DNA from: Bombyx mori
Lineage: Eukaryota; Arthropoda; Insecta; Lepidoptera; Bombycidae
NCBI RefSeq assembly: GCF_030269925.1
Contig: NC_085109.1
Location: forward strand, 4,402,001 to 4,466,000
Direction of reading: 5' to 3'
DNA length: 64,000 nt
Shown: positions 1 through 11,046 of the stretch, piece by piece
Position numbering within the stretch: position 1 is the stretch's first letter
Layout of the letters: the number at the start of each line of letters is the position of its first letter
Notes under the pieces: generated by a model
What the model saw: the letters and a program-made list of their open reading frames with translations, nothing else
What the model was told of the DNA's origin: nothing
Databases searched by the model: none
Made by a program: the position numbers and the translations under genes

Positions 1-198
1 TTCAAAGGTAGCCAGCCGTTTTTCTAGACCAGTGAACGAGCTAGTTAGGTTATATAAGATAGCCTCAATTGTGAAAGACTTTGTTGTTGTTGTGTCAAAG
101 ATTGTGTTGAAAGACTCGTGAGGCCTTCGAGCCGGAACATTGGTTCATTGTCGTAATGAGTAATCTAGCCGCGCGGTCTTAAAATAATAATTAAGTGC

Positions 199-435
199 TT
201 TTTTATTGCTTAGACGGGTGGAGTAGCTCACGGCCCATCTAATGTTAAGCGATTGCCGGAGGCGATTGATATCAACAAATGTAAATCCGCCAGCTACCTT
301 GAGCTATGCGTTCTATGTCTCAGTTGGACAACGGCTGCACCTTTCAAACCGAAAAGCATTACTGTGTCACAGCAGAAAAGGCGGAGTGATGGTATCTACA
401 CGGGCGACGTAATACCACGCCCTGCCGCCAGTAAA
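199..435 (-). mobile_element. Bm1 SINE, 3' half (diverged)
   Basis: About 237 bp matching the 3' portion of the silkworm SINE Bm1, read on the minus strand. The oligo-T at the low coordinate is its A-rich tail, and the conserved blocks (gtggacgagctcac-like, aaaccgaaacgcattactgc-like) follow in order. It stops at the ccgccagtaa point where most short copies in the window stop, so the tRNA-like promoter half is missing. It is more diverged than the others, which suggests an older insertion. Confidence 0.85.
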
Positions 436-758
436 AATATATATTGATAGTTAAAATATATACACGCATTCAGATTTTAAAAGCCGTGACAAACAGCAAA
501 TAAACCTGATCATCAGACGAGTGTTTGTCCGATGTGGAAATTGAAACCTCGACCCTCGATTCAGCGGTCAGGAGTTCTAATTATTGCACCGAGTCAGTCT
601 GCTTCCTGATGGAATCACGTATACAAAGGTAGTGTACAAAACAACGCATTGTCGAACCCAACCGACAAACCTGATCAGGTAATGATTTTTGTAACTCGAT
701 GCTACTGATTCATCGCGAAATCTAATCTCAATAACGTTAATAATAATGAACGATTATT
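436..758. other. Spacer with no recognisable feature
   Basis: AT-rich sequence between a SINE and a LINE tail. I see no open frame with coding character and no repeat that I recognise. Confidence 0.5.
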
Positions 759-875
759 ATTTTTTATTGCCCTTGTAGGCAGACGAGTGCACGGCCCACC
801 TGATGGTGAGTGGTTTCCGTCGCCCATGGACTTCAGCAATGCCAGGGGCAGAGCCAAGCCGCTGCCTACCGCAAA
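759..875 (-). mobile_element. CR1-type LINE, 3' tail fragment
   Basis: Begins with oligo-T followed by ttattgcccttgtaggcaga and ends near the block gagccaagccgctgcctacc. The same block recurs at 1610, 10045, 49273, 53769 and, on the plus strand, 58646. At 49273 and 53769 it continues into the C-terminus of a reverse-transcriptase ORF, so this piece is the 3' end of that LINE family, heavily 5'-truncated. The CR1 assignment is an inference from the tail of that ORF. Confidence 0.7.
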
Positions 876-937
876 CCACGTATTCTTCAAGAAGTTGTAA
901 TTTATGTCTTCAGTTTAAGAGATGATAAGAGATGGGG

Positions 938-1403
938 CTGTCGTGATCATCGCCTTATTGTTGCCGTCGCTGACTATTCCTTGAATCCTTATCAGGCAGG
1001 AGCTAGTCAGCGTCGACGCCCTAGACACGCCCTTACGGATCCATCAGATCCAATAACCCTTGCATTAGACGCCTTCAGCTCTAGCACTAGGAACAGGCTT
1101 ACGGACCCCGGTAACTCTACTCGTCGAACTCGGCAAAGAGTTCGACGCGCAACCTAACCTATGTATCAGCCCATTGAGATTCTCGCGGGATCTGCTCAGC
1201 GGGTCGTGATTTCGATCTGGTAGTAGATTCACTCGCGAAGCAGTTGCTCTTGAGTTGTTAGGTCTCCTTTGGAGGCGTTCGGGCAGCTGTTAGCAAATCC
1301 CACCCCTCCTGGCTGAGTTCGTGTTCGCCCACCCACCTGTCCTGGTGAAACTGGAAAGGTCTCTGGGCTACCAGTAATGCATCATTAATAAAAAAACAAA
1401 AAA
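938..1403 (+). mobile_element. Jockey-clade LINE, 5'-truncated copy
   Basis: Contains the last roughly 70 codons of ORF2 of the Jockey LINE found intact further right (stop at 1155-1157, ending RRTRQRVRRAT), its 3' UTR and an A-rich tail. It is flanked by near-perfect 10-bp direct repeats, agagatgggg at 928-937 and agacatgggg at 1404-1413, as expected for target-primed reverse transcription followed by mutation. Non-autonomous. Confidence 0.88.
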
Positions 1404-1609
1404 AGACATGGGGTTCTTATTTATCAGAAATCAAAGTTAAGATTCTCTGACATTAAATCCTTATTCTTAATCTTTAGTCTTCTAGTGTTTTTTGTGGTAG
1501 GAGGAAACCTTCCAATGAATTTGAATAATGCACCATTAACACTAGCATTTTTACCCACTTGGTCCGCAAAAGATTTCTCACAGTTGACTATTTGGTGAAA
1601 AAAAAAATT

Positions 1610-1730
1610 GTTTTTATTGCCCTTGTAGGTAGAAAAGCATATGGCCCTACGCTATACCTGACGGTGAGTGGTTTCCGTCGCCCATGGACTTCAGCAATGC
1701 CACGGCTAGAGCCAAAGCCGCTGCTTATCG
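1610..1730 (-). mobile_element. CR1-type LINE, 3' tail fragment
   Basis: Second copy of the tail family seen at 759-875: oligo-T, ttattgcccttgtaggtaga, then the gtttccgtcgcccatggact block and gagccaaagccgctgc. About 120 bp of 3' end only; no coding sequence remains. Confidence 0.7.
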
Positions 1731-2904
1731 TTGAAGTGTCAAAATGACACACATGTATGTTCACGATTGAAAAACATTACACTTTTCCTTTGTTAGTCGT
1801 GTAAAAACATGCTCTTAAACCGTAAATTCCTCCAATTGAATTTGGTTTTTAAAGTTAACATAATTAAGTCTCACCTCGTTTGCAAAAATTAAATTAATTC
1901 CCTGTTCTCCCTCACGTCGAGGGGTGTTGTACTTCATTCATGTCAGAGTTGAACTTTAGAGGATTTATTATGCAAAATCGCGGTCATGCCACCGACGTTG
2001 CAGATAAAGGCTTGGGTATTTGGTGCTTCATTATGAAACGTTATAAGCTAACATTATATTCTAATGCTTTTAAAATTTTCATGTCGCATTCACAATTTGA
2101 ATTAGTTGAAAAAAAAAGTATCTGCCACTGTGCTTGGAAAACAACGACTTGATAAAAATCATCGCATTTTACCTGCCGTGTGTCTATGGCACTTAAACAA
2201 AACCAATACCAATAAACCATAAATAAATAACTCGAATACAAGCATACAGATATTCATGTTTGTTTTCCGACTTAATATTTATCTATAAATAGTGTTTTTT
2301 CAAATGTACACTAAACACAATGCTATATGCCAAGTTCCTAGGTAATTTACAAATAGAGATTATGATTGATTGGATCAAAGAACATTTGTGATGTGGGGAG
2401 AGTTCGATTTTTTTAGCACTGCAATCTGCATATTTAAGTTATAATAACATCAGTATTACTAAATAGCGCGGAATAAAGGTGTATTATTATTTGGTAGGAA
2501 TATAACGGATACAAACAGAACTATCAATAAATGTTTGTGTTTCTAACTTTGTCTTGTTGTAACTTAACGCTAGCCGAGCTATATTAAGTTTATAATATCT
2601 AAACAAGCTGAGCTCATTGTTGAAGTTTAAATTACGTCTTATTTATCTTGCGCTCAAGAAGAACGTTTCCTTTTTTTTGAGGTTTATCAATTTTTTCGTC
2701 TTTGAGTAAAGTTTGAGAAGCGAAAACATCATTTCTAAGATTAAAAGATATTGGGCTTTTATTAAGATAATCGTTGGATCGCATTCATTTCACATTTTTA
2801 TTCATTCGGATTATGCAGAATCTGATATTGTTGCGAGCTTTAGATTAACAGTGGAAGTCTGTAAGCTTTTGATGATAACAAATATTCGTTTTTCATGTTT
2901 TGTT
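1731..2904. other. AT-rich spacer
   Basis: About 1.2 kb of AT-rich DNA. Short open frames occur but none has coding character, splice context or similarity that I recognise. Confidence 0.5.
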
Positions 2905-2920
2905 TTTGCATGCTATTACT

Positions 2921-3096
2921 CATCATCATCATTATCCTGCCCCACTCCCAGTTTCCTGGGGTCGGCGCAACATGTTTTCTCCTTCCATACTCTTCTATCA
3001 TATACCATTTCTTCGTTCACTCCCTTCTTACCCATATCGTCTTTCACGCAATCCATCCATTTCTTCTTAGGTCTACCTCTTCCTCTATATCCTTCC
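2921..3096 (-). mobile_element. RTE-type LINE, 5'-truncated 3' end with 16-bp target duplication
   Basis: On the minus strand the sequence encodes a decayed RTE ORF2 C-terminus. Recognisable words are GRPKKKWMDCVKDDMGKKGV and, further on, DRRVWKEKTCCADP. It ends in a (gat)n-type tail, which on the plus strand reads catcatcatcatt at 2921. RTE elements typically end in such short tandem repeats. The insertion is bounded by a perfect 16-bp direct repeat, tttgcatgctattact, at 2905-2920 and 3097-3112, which fixes both ends. Confidence 0.82.
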
Positions 3097-3852
3097 TTTG
3101 CATGCTATTACTATTAACCATATTTAACTATACCTTTAGTCAATGGTGGTAGGGCGTAATGTGAGGAAGCTGTTACAGCGGCAATACCACCACCAATCTT
3201 GAGACTTTAAGTCTGAAGTCTCAATCGTTTTGTTTGATGGCTGACCTATTTCCCAAACCGGAACGCATGACTCCTTCGCGGTATCATATGGTCAGGCCGG
3301 TGATACCTATCTCCGAGCGGACTTACAGTACATACGGTATGAGACCAATATATTTTTATACGGAGGAGAAGAGCATGTGGCTCCAAGCTGTTGTTGTCAT
3401 GCCAAGTGTCCATGTTCATGCTATGTAATAATATAAATAATATTACTTTCAATTATTTTATTAAAATATAAAAGCTAAGAGAAAATTTCATAATACAAAA
3501 ATGCCTTAACGAAATTTATCTACCTAGCAAATGAATATAGTCTGCCACTTTTGGATAGAACAAAATACCATAATAAAATTGAATAGATAACAAGTCTTTG
3601 TAATGTAATTATAATTTTTGCCATTACTTTAAACGAACCTAGAATGCGTGCCTCAGGGTATTTGTGCAGAATGTTTTCGAAATTGAGGGTTACGTTTAAA
3701 GACACTAAAAAACAAATAATGCCCTAGTAAAAGCTTGTAAAATACTTGTAACAAATTCTTTTTTAATTAACAAATAAACAGTTTTGAATATTCTACACCA
3801 TCAAGGAAAATTAGTTTTGATATTCTATAAAACGGTAACCAGAAATTCTATT

Positions 3853-6835
3853 CTATTCTGCTACAGTAGTATCTTCAACTACAGTAGATTTTGGACGTGA
3901 TGCTGATGAGGGAGACGCTAGATTGGGTGTCGTTGAAACTGCTATTGTTGTTGCTGATGTTGTTGCTGATGTTGTTGTTTTTGTTGTAGTGACAGGTTGC
4001 AAGCTGGTGGTTGGTATCGAGGAAGACGGTGATGTGCTAGGTTTTGAAGTTGTTGTCGTGTTATTGAAACACGATGGATCTAGTCCTTTGCAAATTACAC
4101 ACCATATCTGAAATAAATAAGGTGGTGAATTCGCGTGAACAAATTCTTAATTAGGTCTCGTTGGCAAACACACAGCGTTTCTATTACCGCCGCGTGTAAT
4201 ATTTACAATAAATTGCTTTTAGGCAAGGCAATTGGGTATGTGTCTAGTCTCTACGCTGTACCTTCTTGACAAGAGAAAAAGATAGCCTCGGTCTACTACT
4301 AATTAAACTACAATATCATGCCTAGTCAGGTCATAAATTCTGTCACATGTTTAATGTAAAATAATTGAAACAAGTTTATTCATTATGTAACCATTCATAT
4401 ACCAAAATGAACTTAACAAAACATAGATTCTTATGACACTAAAGTTTATTCAAAATGACCTCCGTGATTTTGAATACAGGCCTTCAATCTGCGCGGCCAG
4501 TCGTCTATCGCGGCACGAACGAGGTCCATGTCAATATCGGCGGCTGCCTTAATCAAGGATGTCTTGAGTGACTCCAAATTGGGATGAGGCTTTGAGCACG
4601 CCTTTTCCTCCAAGTGTTGCCATATCTTGTAATCTAACGGATTCAAATCTGGACTGGAGGAGGGCCAGTCCTCATGCCGGATGAAGTCGATTTCACGCGC
4701 CGCCAGCCAGTCTTGTGTGCTCTTCGTTCTATGAGCTGGCGCCGAATCTTGTTGGAATACCCAGTGCCTGTTATTGAACATGGTATGAGAAACAGGTTCC
4801 ACAAGGTTCGTCAGGACTGTATTTTGATAGGTACACAACTGCATTCGTTTTTACACCTTTCTCACAAAAATGTACCTCTGTTAAGCCCCAATAAGAAACT
4901 CCCAACCATACCATGAGCGAGGATGGAAAATGACCTCGTTGGACACGCGGAATACGGTTGCTCGCTTCTTAACTACTGTGTGCGTACACCTTATCATTTT
5001 GTTTGTTGTAGCTCTCTCCTACGGTAAAATTTTTTTCATCCGAAAAAAGAATTTCCCGATATATTTTTCCCGTGTACCGCTTCAACAAAGCGCGGCATCT
5101 CTTCAGTCTCAGGTCCATTAGACGAGCCTTCAAATGATGTCCTGTTTTTCTTCGATATGCCCGAAACCCTAAGTCTTCATTTAACACACTTTTCACCGTG
5201 GTTCTGCTTAACTGCCATCTGAAGGGCCAACAGTTTCTGCTTACGTTTGGGATTTCTTTGAATTCGCGCCTTCACAGCTTTTATCACTGCTGGAGTCCTA
5301 ACAGACCGAGGGCGACCACTTCTTGACCTGTCATCTACACTAGAGTCTTCATTGTATCGTTTGATGGTACGATAAACGAATCTTTTGGTTATATTAAAAA
5401 TTTTCAGTATGTTAAAAATTTGAATTGGCGCGTAACTGCAACGATGCAACGCAATATCTGCAACACGGTCTTCTTTAAGCGTCCACTCCATATTTAAAAA
5501 TGAGTAAAATTCTAAAAGTATACATTTTTATTTTCATGAACAATTCGAAATTCGAATTCAATAAACTTTTTTGTGGCCAGCATTCTAAAAGAAAAGTTTT
5601 TACTGTGTGACAATACTTATGACCTGACTAGTTACAATGTTCTTTTTTAATTTTAATTTCTTGAAAATATTCTTATATCTTTACTTAAACAAAAAAATGC
5701 AGATAATGTTACTTGATGACACAGACATACTTAATGGTACGAGAGAGAACAGTATTATATAATTTATTTCTTTAGTCACTCTTGAACTAATTTCGATGCT
5801 ACTTGCTAATTCTCTGCAATGATGATCTGCTGCTGAATAGAAAACAATTTAAACACAGAATGAAACTATTTAAACTCATGAAAACATCTGGCTGTAAATA
5901 GACAGTTAAAAAAGAATGTAAAATATTTAGGGTATTAAATGAACAACATTATATAGTTCATAGTTATCTACATTAACGTTCTTGCCGACATTCAATGAAC
6001 TATGGTAAATTGATTCATTCTCACCACCTTGAAACGTGACGTTATTATCATTTAAAACGAAAAGGAGTTTTAAATTTTGTATGTACGTTCAGACTTCAAG
6101 AGTTTAATAAACAGCTGGATGTTATGAATGTTTCAGAAAAGACGTTTCGGTGTCTTTAATCAAGAAGTCTCCTAAAGAGATAAGAATTTGAGCAGGTAGA
6201 GGCGCAGCTGCGAATGAAGCCTCGTAAAAATATATTAGACTTACCTTTTTGTGCAGCGATTGACGAAAACTTGAACACAAGCCGAAGAGATTGGGGGAAG
6301 TTATTCTCCCGTCTGAAACATGATGTAACCTAATACTTATTAATGTAAAGCTAGAGGGAAGCGTTTGATCAAAATTCAAAGTTTTTTCTGGCGGAAATAC
6401 GGCCACAACTGGCTGTATTAACATTTTTTTTTAAATCATTATTTTTAAAACAAAATAATGGAAAATATAGGTATATTATTGTAAACTCTAGAGAATAAAA
6501 TAACGTTTTATCAGCCTTATCAATAATTTTGAAAATTCCGGTTATTACTTTAAAACGACTAATAATGTGTAGTTTCAATGAAATCCTTTCAGCATCTATT
6601 ACAAAATAATTGAGTGAATATTTACGTTCTTTTCCTGTTCCTTTACTATACATCAATCCTACTAGACGGCAATAAATTTAAAGGAAACGAATAATTCCGA
6701 TATACCTACATCGCCTTTAAAAGAATATTTTATGTAAAAAATAATTTTACCTTTGTTCATTACAAGATAACAATCAAAACCCGAACACAAAAGCGAAACG
6801 AATATTACAAGGGTAACTTTGAGTAAAGGCGTCAT
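3853..6835 (-). CDS. Candidate three-exon gene: small secreted Thr/Ser-rich protein (about 135 aa)
   Basis: Gene model built by eye. Exon 1 coding part: 6835-6751, starting MTPLLKVTLVIF, with a donor reading AAAG|GTAAAA. Exon 2: 6312-6245, acceptor TTTCAG|AC and strong donor AAAAAG|GTAAGT. Exon 3: 4107-3853, acceptor TTTATTTCAG|AT, stop TAG. Phases agree at both junctions: exon 1 leaves one base, exon 2 uses it and ends in frame, exon 3 opens in frame. The product would have a signal peptide (residues 1 to about 19-21, hydrophobic core VTLVIFVSLL). A short region with Cys at 22, 41, 54, 57 and 64 follows, then a Thr/Ser/Pro-rich mucin-like tail of about 70 residues. I do not recognise the family. 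A TATA-like and Inr-like pair lies near 6928-6953, and a possible poly(A) signal at 3457-3462. Intron 2 holds the mariner at 4325-5628. Further exons cannot be excluded. Confidence 0.45.
4325..5628 (-). mobile_element. mariner-superfamily transposon (maT-like, DD37D), 1,304 bp
   Basis: Complete element by its ends. Terminal inverted repeats of about 24 bp begin GTCAGGTCATAA at both ends and resume with TGTCACA after a few mismatches. TA dinucleotides flank it at 4323-4324 and 5629-5630, the target duplication used by Tc1/mariner elements. The length is normal for the family. It lies in intron 2 of the proposed secreted-protein gene, on the same strand as that gene. Confidence 0.92.
4446..5491 (-). 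pseudogene. mariner (maT, DD37D) transposase, frameshifted
   Basis: The transposase would bind the inverted repeats and carry out cut-and-paste transposition. The start is the ATG at 5491 (MEWTLKEDRVADIALHR), followed by a helix-turn-helix region ending GRPRSVRTP. Catalytic regions are visible: FSDEKNF (first Asp), FQQDSAPAHR (second Asp) and SSPDLNPLDY (third Asp). The last two aspartates are separated by 37 residues, the hallmark of the maT group. The reading frame shifts near 5195-5205 (after QMAVK), meets a stop near 4969, and shifts again near 4830, so no full protein can be made. The C-terminus ends at 4446. All three catalytic positions are still Asp, suggesting decay after loss of function rather than an ancient relic. 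Confidence 0.9.
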
Positions 6836-6927
6836 GCTTAAAGTTCTTGACAAGCGCAGATTGAGTAATGACAAAAAGTCTGTTGAGCTACGCTTAAAAT
6901 TATCGTCGGACAGTTTACGACACAAAA

Positions 6928-6953
6928 ATGAATCGCAATAAGACAGCTATATG
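6928..6953 (-). promoter_or_regulatory. Possible core promoter of the secreted-protein gene
   Basis: On the minus strand a TATA-like word (catatag, about 6953-6947) is followed roughly 20 bp downstream by an arthropod-type initiator word (tcatt, about 6934-6930). Both lie about 100 bp upstream of the proposed start codon at 6835. Both words are short and common in AT-rich DNA, so this is only suggestive. Confidence 0.2.
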
Positions 6954-6970
6954 TGGATATAGGATAATTT

Positions 6971-7362
6971 TTGGAACGAAGTTCCTTATGGGACGATGCA
7001 GAGGGGTACCCTAACCGGGAAAAAACATCCGTAACGTAAGATTTTTATTATTTATGTATAGTCTTAGTATGATGGCTATACAGTGTGTAATGTATAGTCT
7101 ACGTGATAACGGTTATTATTATTATTCATATAAATAGCTGTTTCTGTGTATATTATTATTATATATTTTTTATAAATCGTTGTGAATAAAATGAAGTGGA
7201 TAACTTTGTAAAGTAGTTCTTTTTTATTTTTATCAATAAAAATATCATAATAGAAAATATATACCCGAATAATTATTTTCTCTATACCTCGAATAGAACT
7301 TAAAATTAATATTTTTATAATAAGGAACTTCGTTCCTATTCGGTGTACCACGACACCACAAA
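6971..7362. repeat. Palindrome-ended repeat, copy 1
   Basis: Bounded inside by a perfect 17-bp inverted repeat, GGAACGAAGTTCCTTAT at 6973-6989 and its complement at 7320-7336. Each arm itself contains the palindrome GGAACGAAGTTCC. Shared flanks continue outwards (right side ccacgacaccacaaatc) and inwards (gggacgatgc, ctaaccgggaaaaaac, gtaacgtaagatttttatta). A second copy with a different middle is at 9673-10040. I cannot assign it to a superfamily. Confidence 0.7.
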
Positions 7363-9672
7363 TCTTTTTTTTAATTTGTGGATAGGTAAATCAGTTTAAA
7401 GCCGACCAGGTATTCAAAGCCTGTGAGATTAAAGTCAGTTGTATAGCAATGTCTGGCCCTTCAAATCCGAATGCTTGACTGCTTTTCAATAGAATAGGCA
7501 GCATGGTACACTACAAATCTGTAGTGGCTCACAAAAGGCTCTATAACTAGTAAATGCTGGTTTACGCAGTATTCTGGTGTGCAGAAAGCCCCCGTTCTAG
7601 CAATACGCTTTGAAATTAGATTTCATGCTAATGCGCACTACTAATAGGTATTAGTTTCTGCCTTGCAATGTGGATTGTAGATTAATTGTACATAATATTA
7701 AGTCTTCGACTACATTTATAGGTTTAGATTTACATTACTGAGATGTACATAATAAAAAAGAAATATTAAATAAAAATTAAAACCTTCACACACTGTTTTA
7801 TTAAATTTTGTTCTCGGCTTTAACACAGGTTTTCCCTTGGGAAATATGGACTTTGATGTTCACTGACATTTCGATGGTCATCACTAGGGACCGAAACATT
7901 ATTTTGACATCGTCGTATCCTATAAATGAACGCTAGATGAAAGTAGACTGTTGAACAGAAAAATGCAAACCGATTTTTACCTTAAGTAACTTTTGAGAGA
8001 TAATAATTTTTATATTATCCATATTGTTCTTGTAAGAACTAAGGTATTATACAAAAAATATATAGCATTGTTTAAGAGCCTTTGGATTTTCCGTGAAGTC
8101 TATACCTTGTTATCTATGTGTTTCATGGCTGTAAATGTGATAGTCTCGACGAATACGGCCAGTTTCCGGAGACCCTCGCCGCTTAATCAACAGTACTTTG
8201 ATTGGCAGTTACAAGTGACTTTAGAGGTCTGGATAAACTGGTGATATGAGTTTCGAAGGGAGCTGTTTCGCAACAGGCTGTCACGCACTTACGTGATTAC
8301 TCATAATGCTGTTTTTCTTTATGGCTTGAAATTACTTGCAAATGGGCCGCGTAAATTGTAATATCCGTTTTGACAGTGGCATGGTACGGAAAATGGTATT
8401 ATTCAGAGGAAATTTAAAACACACCAAGAAATAGAAGAAAAGAAAGATGTATTTTTAATTTATCAATTTTAAATAATGCATCCAGTGTCCTTCGAATATT
8501 TGTTTTTTTTTATGAGATTTTATGACCTGGTAACTAAGACCTTTAGGTCATGTCTTATTTTAATTTATATTCTTATTTTTATGAAATATGTTAATATGGA
8601 GTAAAATGAAATAAAATGAATATGATTAATTTGATACATTAATTAACTGGGATGAAATTAAATGAAATGAGATGAGATAATATGGGATGAAATATAATCT
8701 CAGTAAAATGGTGGTTATTTACTGACAATTTTTCAGTGGACTTTTTGGAGGATCCCGAGTAGTTACGTCCAGCGGCTTTGTTTCATTTTCCCACATTTGT
8801 GCACTTTTACAGATATTAAATAATTAATAAACCATCGTTATTACACATTTAAACCTGAAGAAACACTACATAGGTAGTCCCCTGAAGTACAAAGACAACA
8901 CGAACTCTTACCTAATTTGGTGCTCTCATAATATAATCAAAATTTAAGAATATTACGTAATTCGAATGGCGATTAGTTGAGAACTTTTTTTTATTTAGCG
9001 CTACATATTGTGCGGGTAGAAACGAACTACCATATTACAAGTTCATAAATTAATATTATTTTTCGCGCCTTCAAGAATGATTCATTGGATGCCACAGTAG
9101 GGACGTCACTAGCGGATAAATTCCAAATTCAAAACTGTTCGGGAAAAAAGGCGCTCTATTCCAGACTCTATTTACCTTTCTGTAAGCATAAAACACGTTT
9201 ATTTTAACTTTATTTACAAAATGTTATTGTTAAAACTAGGTTTGTTTATGATTATAGTCTAGAATGTTCTTCGAGTTTTTCAAATTTCGAACTAATTTGA
9301 TAAAGCTATTAGTATTCTATGACATTTCGAGGCTTTTTCGGCTGCTGAAAATGTACGGACGAATATATTTGGAGGCTTATACACGCTATGAATAAATACA
9401 TTAATTATAGATTTTCATTCTGATGCAATTGCTTAACGTGCAAGTAAGACAAACTTTGTTACGATTTATGTGCTCGACTGTATTATTAAGCTGTTATTGA
9501 ATTTCGCCCAAGTGTCGAATTTTGGTATATTAATACGAAGATTCTGGCCTCGAAGCGTTGATGCGTAAGTAAGTAGTAACAAAGCGATTCCGAGAAAATG
9601 GATGCATCATTGCTAGGTCGAAATAGGGTAGGCGGCAATCTTTCGAGTTAGAAAGCGATTTCTCGACTATTC
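7363..9672. other. AT-rich spacer with a cryptic simple repeat
   Basis: About 2.3 kb without a recognisable gene. Around 8595-8700 there is a loose tandem array of atgaaat/gatgaaat words (for example gatgaaattaaatgaaatga), a degenerate simple repeat. Nothing else stands out. Confidence 0.5.
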
Positions 9673-10040
9673 TTTTTGGAACGAAGTTCCTTATGGGACG
9701 ATGCGGAGGTGTAGCCTAACCGGGAAAAAACGTCCGTAACGTAAGATTTTTATTAGTAATGCACACAGTGTACGACTTAACTTTGTAATGACGTACAAAA
9801 AATAACATATTTTTTTATCATTCATTGACCACGATCTCAGAGCGTTCGTTTGCGCAATACAGTAATTCTTATGCAAACAACCGGGAATGAAGTGTACCAC
9901 AATAAGTTCGGACGTTACTGAATGACCGTGGGTTGTTGCGAAACCTCTAGTTTTATTTTCTTTATACCTCGAATAAAACTTTAAATTAATATTTTTATAA
10001 TAAGGAACTTCGTTCCTATCCGGTATCCCACGACACCACA
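9673..10040. repeat. Palindrome-ended repeat, copy 2
   Basis: Same ends as copy 1: GGAACGAAGTTCCTTAT at 9678-9694 and its exact complement at 10000-10016, with the outer ccacgacaccacacatc. The inner left block (ctaaccgggaaaaaac, gtaacgtaag) and the inner right block (tatacctcgaataaaact) match copy 1, while the central 150-200 bp does not. A CR1 LINE tail starts immediately to the right. Confidence 0.7.
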
Positions 10041-10044
10041 CATC

Positions 10045-10153
10045 TTTTTTTTTATTACTCTTGTAGGCAGACGAGTATATGGCCCACCTGATGATGAATG
10101 GTTACCGTCGCCCATGGACTTCGGCAATGCCAGGGGCAGAGCCAGGCCGCTGA
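10045..10153 (-). mobile_element. CR1-type LINE, 3' tail fragment
   Basis: Oligo-T then ttactcttgtaggcagacga and the cgtcgcccatggacttc block, ending near agccaggccgctg. Same tail family as at 759 and 1610. It abuts the end of the palindrome-ended repeat. Confidence 0.7.
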
Positions 10154-10608
10154 CCATCTACCTATTCATAACCGTATTTCGTTCGCACATCTTTGCTAGT
10201 GGCTACCATCATTTCTTTTCCGCTGCGAAACAGTCATCATGGGCTTCGTGCTGTTTTAGAAAATGGCGGCATGTCTAGTGACGTCAGTCTTCATCTAAGG
10301 ATAAGACGTCTACTGCACTAGTATCGAGCTTGCGACTATGCAGGTGTTCAAATCCCTCAGTCGGTTTCCAAATAAAATACGCACAACATCTTCAAGAATG
10401 ACACGACGAAGCAAGAACATCGTGTATGTAAGAATGAAACTTGCAAAGATTATAAATTACATAAATACTGGCGTTAGAACATATTGTAAAACTACCCTGT
10501 TTGTTTCTGCCGTGAATCAGGCATGCGTTCTGACTTGAAGGGTGAGACAGCCGTTCAGACTTAGACTTTAGACCATATGATGATTGATCTCGGGGCATGA
10601 TTTACACC

Positions 10609-11046
10609 TTTTTTTATTGCTTAAATGGGTGGACGAGCTCATGGTCCACCTGGTGTTAAGTGGTTACCGGAGCTCATGGACATCTACAACGTAAATTCCG
10701 CCACACACCTCGAGACATGAGTTCTAAGATCTCACTTTTAACAGTACAACAGCTGCTCCGCCTTTCACATCGAAACCTTCGCGGCAAGAATAGGTAGATT
10801 GGTGGTTTCCTACCCATATAGACTCACAAAACGTGCTACCACCAGTAACTACACAAATTATAATTTTGCGGGTTTCATTTTTTTTATTACCCGATGTTAT
10901 TCCTTCACCGTGGGAGTCAATCGTGAAAATTTGTCAAGTACGTGTTTCATTGGAAAAATTTGTACCTGTCGGCGGGATTCGAACACCGATGCATCGCTAC
11001 ATACGAATGCACCGGACGTCTTATCCTTTAGGCCACGACGACTTCA
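10609..11046 (-). mobile_element. Bm1 SINE, full length
   Basis: About 438 bp. From its 3' end (low coordinate, oligo-T) through the common 3' half, the middle block with aaattataattttgcgggt, and the tRNA-like head at about 10968-11046. The head reads, on the minus strand, tggcctaaaggataagacgt (A-box-like) and gttcgaatc (B-box). Such SINEs are transcribed by RNA polymerase III from these internal boxes and copied by a partner LINE. Confidence 0.92.

Noticed and set aside
3234..3428. Open frame of 64 codons beginning MMADLFPKPERM
   Set aside because: No splice context, no family recognised, and an equally long frame on the other strand; no evidence of coding.
3923..4111. Plus-strand open frame rich in valine
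   Set aside because: It is the complement of the Thr/Ser-rich exon at 3853-4107. The minus strand has the splice acceptor, the better composition and the compatible neighbours.
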